From contig WLPX01000005.1 of assembly GCA_009698575.1 (NCBI GenBank), forward strand, positions 1 through 64,000: a stretch of 64,000 bases of DNA, read 5' to 3'. The stretch is from Actinomycetota bacterium. GTDB lineage: Bacteria > Actinomycetota > Actinomycetes > S36-B12 > UBA5976. Below, one piece after another: positions 44,708-52,194 of this stretch. The notes below the pieces were generated by a model, which saw nothing but the letters and a program-made list of their open reading frames with translations, was not told where the DNA came from and did no database searches. Position numbers and translations under genes: made by a program. Numbering within the stretch: the first letter of the stretch is position 1; every line of letters begins with the position of its first letter.

Positions 44708-44739
44708 AAAGCCACCCATAAATCTTCGTGGGTGGCTTT
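44708..44739 (-). terminator. Terminator hairpin after the Fe-S carrier gene
   Basis: AAAGCCACCCA at 44708-44718 pairs with TGGGTGGCTTT at 44729-44739 (11-bp stem, 10-base loop). On the minus strand a T-rich tail (tttcttgtta) follows, so it ends the transcript from 44779-45126 before adoK. Confidence 0.8.
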
Positions 44740-44778
44740 TTGCTTGGAAAGGGCTTAAATACTTTGGGTCAACATTCT

Positions 44779-45126
44779 CTAGTTAAAAGAATCACCACAG
44801 GCACATGAACCTGATGCGTTTGGATTGTCGATTGTGAAGCCTTGCTTTTCAATCGTGTCAACGAAATCGATTACCGCTCCGCCTAGGTAAGGAACGCTCA
44901 TGCGGTCTACTACTACGCCCACGCCATTGATCTCTTGGCGAACGTCGCCATCAAGGCTGCGGTCATCAAAGAAGAGTTGGTAGCGCAGACCAGAGCAACC
45001 GCCAGGTTGTACTGCGATTCGAAGGTTTAAGTCATCGCGACCTTCTTGGTCGAGCAAATTCTTTACTTTTACGGCAGCAGTTTCAGTAATTACTACGCTG
45101 GTTGCTTGAGTAGTTTCGGCGGTCAT
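44779..45126 (-). CDS. erpA: Iron-sulfur cluster insertion protein (ErpA/HesB family)
   Basis: A-type Fe-S carrier of 115 residues. The three ligand cysteines are in QPGGCSGLRYQ and the C-terminal GSCACGDSF. It delivers clusters to target enzymes; in this window IspG, LipA and the Rieske protein all need one. GGGAG stands four bases before ATG. It is flanked by a terminator downstream and glycerate kinase upstream. Confidence 0.93.
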   Translation of the reverse strand: MTAETTQATSVVITETAAVKVKNLLDQEGRDDLNLRIAVQPGGCSGLRYQLFFDDRSLDGDVRQEINGVGVVVDRMSVPYLGGAVIDFVDTIEKQGFTIDNPNASGSCACGDSFN

Positions 45127-45200
45127 TTCTCTCCCTTATTGCGTTGCTCTCTCTAGGCTACGACAAAGTTGCATAAATTGCGATATTTGGCAGCGGCCGG

Positions 45201-46310
45201 CTAACGGCGTCCCCAGGTTAGGGAAACGCGGGTTGTTACCTCTATCAGGACTTGCCCAGGATCAGCCAAAGAGCGTTCGCTACCAGCAAACTCTGACATT
45301 GAATAAGCAGAGTCGATTCCAGCTGCAGCGCATTCTCGTTTGCCAAGTCGAACATCACCGGCAATTGCTACGCATGGTTTGCCAAGTGCTGCTGCGTGGC
45401 TCGCCACACCAGCAATCACTTTGCCATGCAGACTTTGATCATCCAGTCGGCCTTCGCCGGTGATAACTAAATCAGCAAGTGAAATCTGCCGATCTAGCTC
45501 CACAATCTCGAGCACAGTTTCGATACCTGCCACACGCGTTGCGCCCAGAAGCATTAACCCATATCCAAGGCCACCTGCAGCACCCGCGCCGATGGCTACT
45601 GCGGGATCTTTTCCATCGCTTCGACGTCCACAAACCTTACTGAAATTTTCCAGTGCGCCTTCAAGTTCCATCACGGCAAAATCATCCGCACCTTTTTGCG
45701 GCGCAAATACTGCCGTTGCCCCGCGTAAACCAAGTAATGGATTGTCTACATCGCTAGCAACAACAATTTGAATCTGGGCAAAGCTTGCAACTGATGCGGA
45801 TAAGTCAATTTCAGAAATTTGCTTAAGCTCGGCTCCGCCATTGATCAAGCTCGCATCCGCAGTTGCTCCGATGGCAGCCAGCATGCCGGCCCCGCCATCG
45901 TTAGTCCCGCTGCCGCCCAGTCCGATCGTGATTTTTGTGGCGCCACGATTTTTCGCGTCAAGCATTAGTTCGCCGACACCATAAGTTGAAGTTTTACGTG
46001 GATCGCGATCTTGCTTTGCAATTAAGTGCAGGCCACATGCTTGTGCTGATTCGATCCAGGCCTCAGTCCCTCGCATCAGGTATTGCGCAGGAGTTTTGTG
46101 CCCCAATGGGTCCGACACGAATGCAGTTATAACTTCGCCGCCAAGTACTGCGTGCAATCCATCGACGAATCCTGGACCACCGTCTGAAAGTGGAGCAATA
46201 ACTACTTCATCATCGGGATGAGATGCTAACCAGCCAGATCGCATTGCTTGGGCTGCTTCTAGCGCCGTAAGAGTTCCGGTGAAACAGTCAGGGCTTACGA
46301 GTACTCGCAT
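45201..46310 (-). CDS. glxK: Glycerate kinase (GlxK/GarK type)
   Basis: Phosphorylates glycerate. The 369-residue product starts MRVLVSPDCFTGTLTALEAA, the family opening with a substrate-site Asp. It contains LSDGGPGFVDGL, GLGGSGTNDGGAGMLAAIG, and ITGEGRLDDQSLHGKVI. All are diagnostic of the glycerate kinase I fold. The ATG has TAACTT six bases upstream on the minus strand and no Shine-Dalgarno. It is divergent from the DUF3043 gene with only 24 bp between. Confidence 0.93.
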   Translation of the reverse strand: MRVLVSPDCFTGTLTALEAAQAMRSGWLASHPDDEVVIAPLSDGGPGFVDGLHAVLGGEVITAFVSDPLGHKTPAQYLMRGTEAWIESAQACGLHLIAKQDRDPRKTSTYGVGELMLDAKNRGATKITIGLGGSGTNDGGAGMLAAIGATADASLINGGAELKQISEIDLSASVASFAQIQIVVASDVDNPLLGLRGATAVFAPQKGADDFAVMELEGALENFSKVCGRRSDGKDPAVAIGAGAAGGLGYGLMLLGATRVAGIETVLEIVELDRQISLADLVITGEGRLDDQSLHGKVIAGVASHAAALGKPCVAIAGDVRLGKRECAAAGIDSAYSMSEFAGSERSLADPGQVLIEVTTRVSLTWGRR

Positions 46311-46316
46311 CTTCGT

Positions 46317-46326
46317 AAGTTAGCAT
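46317..46326. promoter_or_regulatory. Overlapping divergent -10 elements
   Basis: TAACTT on the minus strand (46322 down to 46317) serves glycerate kinase. TAGCAT on the plus strand (46321-46326) serves the DUF3043 gene eight bases before ATG 46335. The two hexamers share two base pairs in a 24-bp intergenic gap. Confidence 0.45.
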
Positions 46327-46334
46327 TAAGAACT

Positions 46335-46907
46335 ATGAGTACCGAAGAGACCACCGCATCAAATGAAGAGTCTGGTAAGGGTCGCCCAACGCCTAAACGC
46401 AAAGAAGCCGAGTCCGCTCGGAAGCAAGGAATTTCGGTTCCAAAGGATCCAAAAGCTGCTAAGCGAGCAGCCCGCGAGCGCGATCGCGAAGCTCGGTCTA
46501 TTTCTCGCGCTGGGCTTTTAGCAGGCGATGCAAAGTACTTTCCGACTCGTGATGCTGGGCCAGTAAAAGCTCAGGTTCGCGACTACATTGATCGCCGCCG
46601 CACTGTTGGTGAATTCTTCGTGCCAATGGCATTTCTAGTTTTGATTTTAGGTTTGATTAATAACCCAACTGTGCAAACTACTGTGGTTTATGTCTGGACC
46701 AGTATTTTGCTTTTAGTTGTTCTGGACACGATCTTGGTTGGCGTTTTACTTGGTCGCTCGTTACGTAAGGAATTTCCAGAAAAGAGCCAGCGCAAAGGCG
46801 CGATTTCTTATGGCGTTCTTCGGGCGCTACAACTTCGCAGATTTAGAATCCCACCTCCGCGAATTAAAGCTGGTGGCGCTCCAGTTACTCCAAAAGTAAA
46901 AAAGTAA
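46335..46907 (+). CDS. DUF3043 family membrane protein
   Basis: A 190-residue actinobacterial protein of unknown function (Rv2206 position). The N-terminal third is highly charged, rich in Lys, Arg and Glu (GKGRPTPKRKEAESARKQG). FPTRDAGPVKAQVRDYIDRR precedes two membrane helices near 100-150 (FVPMAFLVLILGLI and VVYVWTSILLLVVLDTILVG). The tail is basic. No catalytic motif is visible. Confidence 0.88.
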   Translation: MSTEETTASNEESGKGRPTPKRKEAESARKQGISVPKDPKAAKRAARERDREARSISRAGLLAGDAKYFPTRDAGPVKAQVRDYIDRRRTVGEFFVPMAFLVLILGLINNPTVQTTVVYVWTSILLLVVLDTILVGVLLGRSLRKEFPEKSQRKGAISYGVLRALQLRRFRIPPPRIKAGGAPVTPKVKK

Positions 46908-46965
46908 CGCATACGCTGCAGTAGCTAAATAGAATTAGGTTTAGTTATTTAGTTAGGAGATTGTC

Positions 46966-47181
46966 ATGTCATGGACTTGGATTTATCAAACTGAAGATGG
47001 CACACCCGCTCCATCCCTACCTGCCGAAGCAGTATTGACCGAATTCCCAACCCAAACTGATGCTGAAGAGTACATTGGGCAAACTTGGGAAGCACTTTTA
47101 GCCGGCGGCGTTGAAGCAGTAACACTTTATGAAGCAGACCGCGAAGTCTATGGGCCAATGTCCTTAAAGCCGGCACAATAA
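46966..47181 (+). CDS. Small conserved actinobacterial protein (71 aa)
   Basis: An acidic soluble product beginning MSWTWIYQTEDG and ending in VYGPMSLKPA. I recall similar short proteins with this MSWTW opening and YGPMSL ending across Actinobacteria, function unknown. TTAGGAGA lies five bases before the ATG, and a TAGAAT at 46930-46935 may be its -10. It is followed directly by the cobalamin riboswitch region. Confidence 0.75.
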   Translation: MSWTWIYQTEDGTPAPSLPAEAVLTEFPTQTDAEEYIGQTWEALLAGGVEAVTLYEADREVYGPMSLKPAQ

Positions 47182-47225
47182 CAAACATTTAGATTTATCT
47201 ATCTGCGCGATCACACTGAAATTTT

Positions 47226-47379
47226 GGTGTGCTACAGTCGCATCACCGCGTTACCAGCGAAGTTCGGTGAAAATCCGACGCTGTCCCGCAACTGTGAAGT
47301 GATCAAAAGTCACAAGTCAGGTCGCCTGGGAACGTAGTTTTCGTAAAAACTCTCGAGGAAGAGTTCGCCGAATCACACC
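47226..47379 (+). ncRNA. Cobalamin (adenosylcobalamin) riboswitch aptamer
   Basis: The core matches the B12 class: GGTGAAAATCC at 47266-47276, GCTGTCCCGCAACTGT at 47280-47295 (the B12 box), and AGTCAGGTCGCCTG at 47315-47328. The closing stem P1 can form between GGTGTG (47226-47231) and CACACC (47374-47379). It lies directly upstream of a three-gene ABC importer, which it should repress when cobalamin is plentiful. Confidence 0.92.
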
Positions 47380-47425
47380 TTGTGTGTGCTGCGTCGGATA
47401 TTTCTTCGACCACACAAGGAGAAAA
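47378..47425 (+). promoter_or_regulatory. Riboswitch expression platform that can hide the btuF ribosome site
   Basis: CCTTGTGTG at 47378-47386 is exactly complementary to CACACAAGG at 47411-47419, which includes part of the AAGGAG ribosome site. Inside it GTCG (47393-47396) pairs with CGAC (47407-47410). The 5' arm shares two bases with the P1 arm of the aptamer. No T-run follows, so control is probably at translation rather than termination. Confidence 0.7.
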
Positions 47426-48361
47426 ATGTTCAAGAAATTCCATGTGGTCGTTGCAGTTAGTGCACTATTGCTGACCGCTTGTGGCCAATCTAATTCCAGT
47501 ACTGCGAGTTCACCAGAACCTACGGCAGTATCTGCAAGTTTCCCAGTCACTATTGAAAACAATGGTGCATCTATCACAATTGCAGAGCAACCAACTTCAA
47601 TCATTTCGCTATCGCCTACCGCAACTGAAATTTTGTTTGCAATCGATGCTGGCGATCAAGTGATTGCCGTTGACGACCAATCCAATTACCCAGCTGAAGC
47701 ACCAATCTCTGATCTATCTGGATTTACTCCAAATTTGGAATCAATTGTTGCCCTCTCCCCTGATTTAGTCGTAGTGAGCTTTGACGCTGACGGGATTGTC
47801 GCAGCGTTAACTGCTGCCAACATTCCAGTTTTGGTGCAGTACGCCGCAACATCACTTGACGACACCTACTTACAAATTGCTGAGCTTGGAACGGCTACCG
47901 GAAATGTGGAGTCAGCAAGTACCTTGACTTCAACTATGAAGTCTGAAATTGAAACTGCTATTTCAAAACTTCCAACTAATGCTTCTGGACTTACTTATTT
48001 CCACGAGCTAGATAACACGCTTTACACAGTAACTTCGGCTACCTTCATCGGATCGATATATGCTTTGGCAGGTTTAACTAACATTGCTGATACCTCGGCT
48101 GATGCTGCGAGCGGATACCCACAACTGTCTCCAGAGTTCGTTGTTGCTGCAGATCCAGCAATCATCTTCCTGGCTGACACAAAGTGTTGTGAACAGACAG
48201 CAACCACCTTGGCTCAACGACCTGGTTTCGAAAATTTGACCGCTGTTACCAGTGGTAGCGTTGTGGAACTTGACGACGATGTGGCCTCTCGTTGGGGTCC
48301 CCGCACCGTTGACTTTGTTAATGCAATCGTCGATGGAATATTAAAAGTTTCCCCGGCCTAG
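47426..48361 (+). CDS. btuF: Cobalamin ABC importer, substrate-binding lipoprotein
   Basis: Extracytoplasmic binding protein of 311 residues. The lipoprotein signal ends ALLLTACGQS. The helical-backbone (class III) fold of the BtuF/FhuD group is visible in RIISLSPTATEILFAI-like sequence (SIISLSPTATEILFAIDAGD), LSGFTPNLESIVALSPDLVV and a late SVVELDDDVASRWGPR. Family members bind cobalamin or ferric siderophores; the upstream cobalamin riboswitch decides for B12. The start is ATG 47426, preceded by AAGGAG. The frame is open 14 codons upstream but that lies in the regulatory hairpin. Confidence 0.88.
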   Translation: MFKKFHVVVAVSALLLTACGQSNSSTASSPEPTAVSASFPVTIENNGASITIAEQPTSIISLSPTATEILFAIDAGDQVIAVDDQSNYPAEAPISDLSGFTPNLESIVALSPDLVVVSFDADGIVAALTAANIPVLVQYAATSLDDTYLQIAELGTATGNVESASTLTSTMKSEIETAISKLPTNASGLTYFHELDNTLYTVTSATFIGSIYALAGLTNIADTSADAASGYPQLSPEFVVAADPAIIFLADTKCCEQTATTLAQRPGFENLTAVTSGSVVELDDDVASRWGPRTVDFVNAIVDGILKVSPA

Positions 48362-48384
48362 TTGGTAACAGGAACGGAAGACTA

Positions 48385-49419
48385 ATGAGAACTGCGACAG
48401 CACGCACCATACCCAATTGGGCATGGGCACTTAGTGCTGTCGCAGTTCTTATTACCTTGACCATTGGGGTATCGATAGGTGCAGTAACAATCGCGCCGAA
48501 TGTAGTCTGGTCAGAAATATCAAATCAATTATTTGGTAATTCAACATTAGGAACTACTTCGAATACGACCATTATTTGGCAACTACGTTTGCCTCGCGTG
48601 CTTCTGGCATTTGTTGTGGGTTCGATGTTGGCAAGTGCTGGTTGTGCTTACCAAGGAACGTTTCGCAACCCACTTGCCGATCCATACCTATTAGGAGTTT
48701 CGGCCGGTGCCGGCTTAGGCGCCACAATTGCGATCTTCTATGGGACAGGCACCTCAAAATTCTTACTCCCAATAGCCGCTTTTGCCGGAGCTCTTGGAGC
48801 GGTACTTCTTACTTATTCACTTGGTCGTTCCGCTATCGCAGGCAGATCTTCAACGGCACTTGTACTTGCTGGAGTTGCAGTAGCTAGCTTGCTAACTGCT
48901 ATTCAAACTTTGTTACAACAACAGAACACTGACAAGATTCGCGAAATTTACGCCTGGGTTCTGGGTAGGTTATCAACTTCGGGCTGGCAAGACTTAGTAG
49001 TAATTACTCCGTATGTAACGGTTTGCATTTTGGTTTTGCTCAGATATCGCCGAGTCCTGGATGTATTTGCAGTTGGTGATGAAGAAGCGCTAACCATGGG
49101 CTTACCAGTCGGTCGAGCTCGTGGGGCAATCATTGTGGCAGCATCTCTTGGTACGGCCGCTGCGGTTTCGGTCACCGGACTTATTGGGTTTGTCGGAATC
49201 ATTGTGCCGCATATTTTGCGATTGATTGTTGGGAACTCTTACCGGATCCTGTTGCCGCTATCAATAATTTATGGCGGAATATTTTTAGTTTTTGCAGATG
49301 TTTTAGCGCGCACAATTTTGGCTCCGCAAGAAATCTCAATTGGTGTGGTAACTGCGCTGCTTGGAGCTCCATTCTTTTTGTTTGTACTTGGTTCCAGTAA
49401 GAATGGATCAGTCACATGA
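48385..49419 (+). CDS. btuC: Cobalamin ABC importer, permease
   Basis: FecCD/BtuC-family permease of 344 residues with about ten membrane helices. Characteristic stretches are LPRVLLAFVVGSMLASAGCA, FRNPLADPYLLGVSAGAGLG, the cytoplasmic coupling loop GLPVGRARGAIIVAAS, and TGLIGFVGIIVPHILRLIVG. It forms the membrane dimer of the importer. It lies 23 bp behind btuF and overlaps btuD by 4 bp. Confidence 0.9.
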   Translation: MRTATARTIPNWAWALSAVAVLITLTIGVSIGAVTIAPNVVWSEISNQLFGNSTLGTTSNTTIIWQLRLPRVLLAFVVGSMLASAGCAYQGTFRNPLADPYLLGVSAGAGLGATIAIFYGTGTSKFLLPIAAFAGALGAVLLTYSLGRSAIAGRSSTALVLAGVAVASLLTAIQTLLQQQNTDKIREIYAWVLGRLSTSGWQDLVVITPYVTVCILVLLRYRRVLDVFAVGDEEALTMGLPVGRARGAIIVAASLGTAAAVSVTGLIGFVGIIVPHILRLIVGNSYRILLPLSIIYGGIFLVFADVLARTILAPQEISIGVVTALLGAPFFLFVLGSSKNGSVT

Positions 49420-50192
49420 CACAACTAAGAGTTTCCAACTTGCATGTGGAGTTAAGTGGTCAAAATATCGTTAAAGATATCTCAATTGATGTTTCTCTTG
49501 GGCAATGGGTTTGCATCATTGGTCCTAATGGCGCGGGCAAGTCATCATTACTTAAGGCTTTGGCTGGAATTGTGCCATCAACTGGGGACTTGTTTATCGA
49601 TGACATAAATTTGCGCGACCTATCCCACCGTGATCGTGCCTGTTGGATCGCATACGTTGCACAAGACCCCGTTATGCCCGCCGGAATGCGCGTTTTTGAT
49701 TATGTCCTACTTGGCAGGACCGCTCACCTAAAGCTACTTGCAACTGAATCACCCCGAGATTTAGAAATCGCCCACTATGTAATTAGCGAACTTGATCTAA
49801 CTGAATTTATTGATCGTGATGTTGCCACTTTGTCAGGTGGCGAACGGCAACGCGTCGCCATTGCGCGCGCGCTTACTCAAGCAAGTCCTATTGTTTTACT
49901 AGATGAACCAACGACTGCTTTAGACGTTGGTTATCAACAAGAAGTACTTGAATTAATTGATCGCCTGCGCAAAGAACTTAAAATTGCAGTTATTTCCACT
50001 ATGCATGATTTGACGGTCTCTGGTCTCTATCCAGATAGTTTGCTGCTGCTCGCAAACGGTGAAGTTGTTGAAAGCGGCACTGCATCACAAGTTTTGACTG
50101 CAGAAAATATTGCTAAACATTACGGGGCCAACGTTCGAATAATTGCAGATGTATCTGGACCAATCGTAATTCCAGAGAAAAATAGCAACTAA
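49416..50192 (+). CDS. btuD: Cobalamin ABC importer, ATPase
   Basis: ABC ATPase of 258 residues. The Walker A motif is IGPNGAGKSSLLKALAG, the Q-loop is in AYVAQDPVMP, the signature LSGGERQRVAIARALTQ, Walker B IVLLDEPTTALD, and the switch His in STMHDLTVSGLY. It is of the FecE/BtuD group that pairs with FecCD permeases. Translation is coupled to btuC through the ATGA overlap. Confidence 0.9.
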   Translation: MTQLRVSNLHVELSGQNIVKDISIDVSLGQWVCIIGPNGAGKSSLLKALAGIVPSTGDLFIDDINLRDLSHRDRACWIAYVAQDPVMPAGMRVFDYVLLGRTAHLKLLATESPRDLEIAHYVISELDLTEFIDRDVATLSGGERQRVAIARALTQASPIVLLDEPTTALDVGYQQEVLELIDRLRKELKIAVISTMHDLTVSGLYPDSLLLLANGEVVESGTASQVLTAENIAKHYGANVRIIADVSGPIVIPEKNSN

Positions 50193-50280
50193 ATCCGTAG
50201 GCGCGATAATCGCAAATTCACCGACTCGCCGAGGCTAAATCAGAGTAGTGCTGTGCCATCGTTATATACGCTTGATGTGG

Positions 50281-50296
50281 TTCGCTTTATAGCGAA
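50281..50296. other. Perfect hairpin in the aquaporin leader
   Basis: TTCGCT (50281-50286), loop TTAT, AGCGAA (50291-50296), followed by an A-run and the AAGGAG ribosome site at 50304-50309. A TATATA-like -10 at about 50263-50268 would put the mRNA start just before it. It could protect the 5' end or serve as an operator. Confidence 0.4.
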
Positions 50297-50317
50297 AAAA
50301 TCTAAGGAGTAATACAA

Positions 50318-50965
50318 ATGAAAGATGCACCAGCCCGATTACTCGCTGAATTTCTCGGCGTTTTCTTCCTATGTCTATTTGGCATTGGCGCAATTATGAA
50401 CGGCGTAGACATAACCGGTGTTGCACTTGCACACGGGTTGGCAATTTTTGTTGCCATCTGCGCTTTTGCCCACATCTCCGGCGCGCACTTTAACCCTGCT
50501 GTGACTATTGCACTTGCTGCAACCAAGAGAATCGCTCCGGTGGACGCAGTGGCTTATATAGTCGCTCAACTTATTGGCGCGGCTGCTGCTGCTGCTGTTC
50601 TAAAGTCGGCATTTGGCACACTAGGCGGCGTTCCAGGACTGGCTGATGGGGTCACCACAAGCACTGGCATCTTGATTGAAGCCGTAGCAACTTTCATTCT
50701 GATGATCGTAATCATGGGTGTGGCTGTCGATTCCCGCGGAACTTTTTCAATCGTTGCTGGCCTGCCAATTGGCATGGCAATTGTTGGAGACATTTTCTTT
50801 GCCGGACCAGCTACTGGTGCCGCAATGAATCCAGCTCGTTGGTTTGGACCTGCTCTAGTTACAGGTGACATGGGATCTGCCCTGATCTATCTAGTCGGAC
50901 CAATTGTTGGAGCTTTAGTTGCAGTGTTTGTATACGACTTAGTTATGAAACCAGCTAAGGTCTAA
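50318..50965 (+). CDS. Aquaporin / MIP family channel
   Basis: Six-helix channel of 215 residues. The two pore NPA boxes are intact: SGAHFNPAVTIALA and TGAAMNPARWFGPAL, the second with the selectivity-filter Arg. The short loops and the residues around the second box resemble water-selective aquaporins more than glycerol facilitators, but this is not certain. AAGGAG lies eight bases before the ATG. It is followed by a strong terminator. Confidence 0.9.
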   Translation: MKDAPARLLAEFLGVFFLCLFGIGAIMNGVDITGVALAHGLAIFVAICAFAHISGAHFNPAVTIALAATKRIAPVDAVAYIVAQLIGAAAAAAVLKSAFGTLGGVPGLADGVTTSTGILIEAVATFILMIVIMGVAVDSRGTFSIVAGLPIGMAIVGDIFFAGPATGAAMNPARWFGPALVTGDMGSALIYLVGPIVGALVAVFVYDLVMKPAKV

Positions 50966-50974
50966 AAAACTAAA

Positions 50975-51012
50975 AAGAAAGCCCCCTAGCAGAAATGCTT
51001 GGGGGCTTTCTT
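50975..51012. terminator. Bidirectional terminator between aquaporin and gcvT
   Basis: AAGAAAGCCCCC (50975-50986) pairs with GGGGGCTTTCTT (51001-51012). After one mismatch AGCA pairs with TGCT around a GAAA tetraloop. The two genes converge here. Confidence 0.93.
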
Positions 51013-51033
51013 AATTAAATCTGTTCTAAGTTG

Positions 51034-52119
51034 CTATTTAGTTGTTGCGTTCACAAACGGTGGTTTTGCCACAACAACTTCTAAGTCTCTGCCGCGAACA
51101 TCAATGATTAACTGATCTCCTGCAGCAACGCCAGGATTTAAGAGCGCTAATGCGATTCCCTTTTGTAGTGTCGGTGAGAATGTACCGCTGGTAGTTTCGC
51201 CAACCACTTCCCCAGCAGCATTCTTAACTTGCATATGACTACGTGGAATACCTCGCCCCGTAGCCAGTAATCCCCAAGCAACTCGACTTGGTCCAGCTTC
51301 TTTTTCCGCAATCAGGGCCTCGCGACCAGCGAAGTTAGGTTTGCCCCAACCTACTGCCCAACCAGTTCGCGCTTGCACTGGTGAAATTTCTGGACTGATG
51401 TCTTGGCCATGCAATACATAACCCATTTCAGTGCGCAAAGTGTCGCGCGCGCCAAGGCCACACGGTAAAACACTTAAGGATTGGCCATTGCGCAGCAAGG
51501 TATCCCAAAGTGGCACCAAGCCGGCATTCTCAATTACTAATTCATAGCCGTGTTCACCGGTGTAACCAGTTCGACAGATACTCACAGCAAAGCCATTCCA
51601 GGTTGCGTCAACAAAGGCCATGTATTCATGATCTGTTGGAAGTTCCAGCGACTGGAGTAGTTCGGCAGATTTAGGACCTTGAATCGCAATGATTCCTTGG
51701 GTCAAGTGATTATTCTCAATCACAATATTCGCCGGAACGATTTTTTCCAAGTGCGCGACCACGGTAGATGCATTTCCAGCATTAGGAATGAATCGAACTT
51801 CTTCGTTGCTTACTAAATACACAATTAAGTCATCGATTATGCCGCCAGATTCATTGCAGAGCATTGAATACTGTGCCTGACCTGGTTTGATTCGATCTAT
51901 GTCGTTTGCAAAAACACTATTTGCAAATTCATATGCACCCGGTCCAAGAATTCGGACTTTACCCATGTGAGATACATCGAAGATTCCTACCGCATTGCGC
52001 ACGCCATTGTGCTCAGCAACTGTTCCAGCGGTGTATTCAATTGGCATATCCCAACCACCAAATGGACCCATCTTGGCTCCGAGGGCTAGGTGGCTGGCAT
52101 GTAAGGCGACTTCAGGCAT
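51034..52119 (-). CDS. gcvT: Glycine cleavage system T protein (aminomethyltransferase)
   Basis: Transfers the methylene carbon of glycine from the H protein to tetrahydrofolate. The 361-residue product has GPFGGWDMPIEYTAGTVAEH, FDVSHMGKVRILGPGA, the folate-site GIIDDLIVYLVSNEE, ISICRTGYTGEHGYEL-type sequence (VSICRTGYTGEHGYEL), and a C-terminal OB-like domain. gcvP and gcvH are not in the window. The lone gcvT beside the lipoate genes matches Rv2211c. The predicted leaderless start has TACGGT six bases upstream. Confidence 0.94.
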   Translation of the reverse strand: MPEVALHASHLALGAKMGPFGGWDMPIEYTAGTVAEHNGVRNAVGIFDVSHMGKVRILGPGAYEFANSVFANDIDRIKPGQAQYSMLCNESGGIIDDLIVYLVSNEEVRFIPNAGNASTVVAHLEKIVPANIVIENNHLTQGIIAIQGPKSAELLQSLELPTDHEYMAFVDATWNGFAVSICRTGYTGEHGYELVIENAGLVPLWDTLLRNGQSLSVLPCGLGARDTLRTEMGYVLHGQDISPEISPVQARTGWAVGWGKPNFAGREALIAEKEAGPSRVAWGLLATGRGIPRSHMQVKNAAGEVVGETTSGTFSPTLQKGIALALLNPGVAAGDQLIIDVRGRDLEVVVAKPPFVNATTK

Positions 52120-52125
52120 ACCTAA

Positions 52126-52131
52126 ACCGTA
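52126..52131 (-). promoter_or_regulatory. Predicted leaderless -10 of gcvT
   Basis: TACGGT on the minus strand ends six bases before ATG 52119, in the 75-bp gap shared with divergent pepA. Confidence 0.4.
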
Positions 52132-52194
52132 CTAGTAACGTGTCGGGTGGACCACTTCGACGGCAAGTTGGAGATTTTTAAAAAGGAGCTAATC

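Noticed and set aside
47426..50192. Ferric siderophore importer
   Set aside because: The proteins alone would allow it, but the cobalamin riboswitch directly upstream makes B12 the better call.
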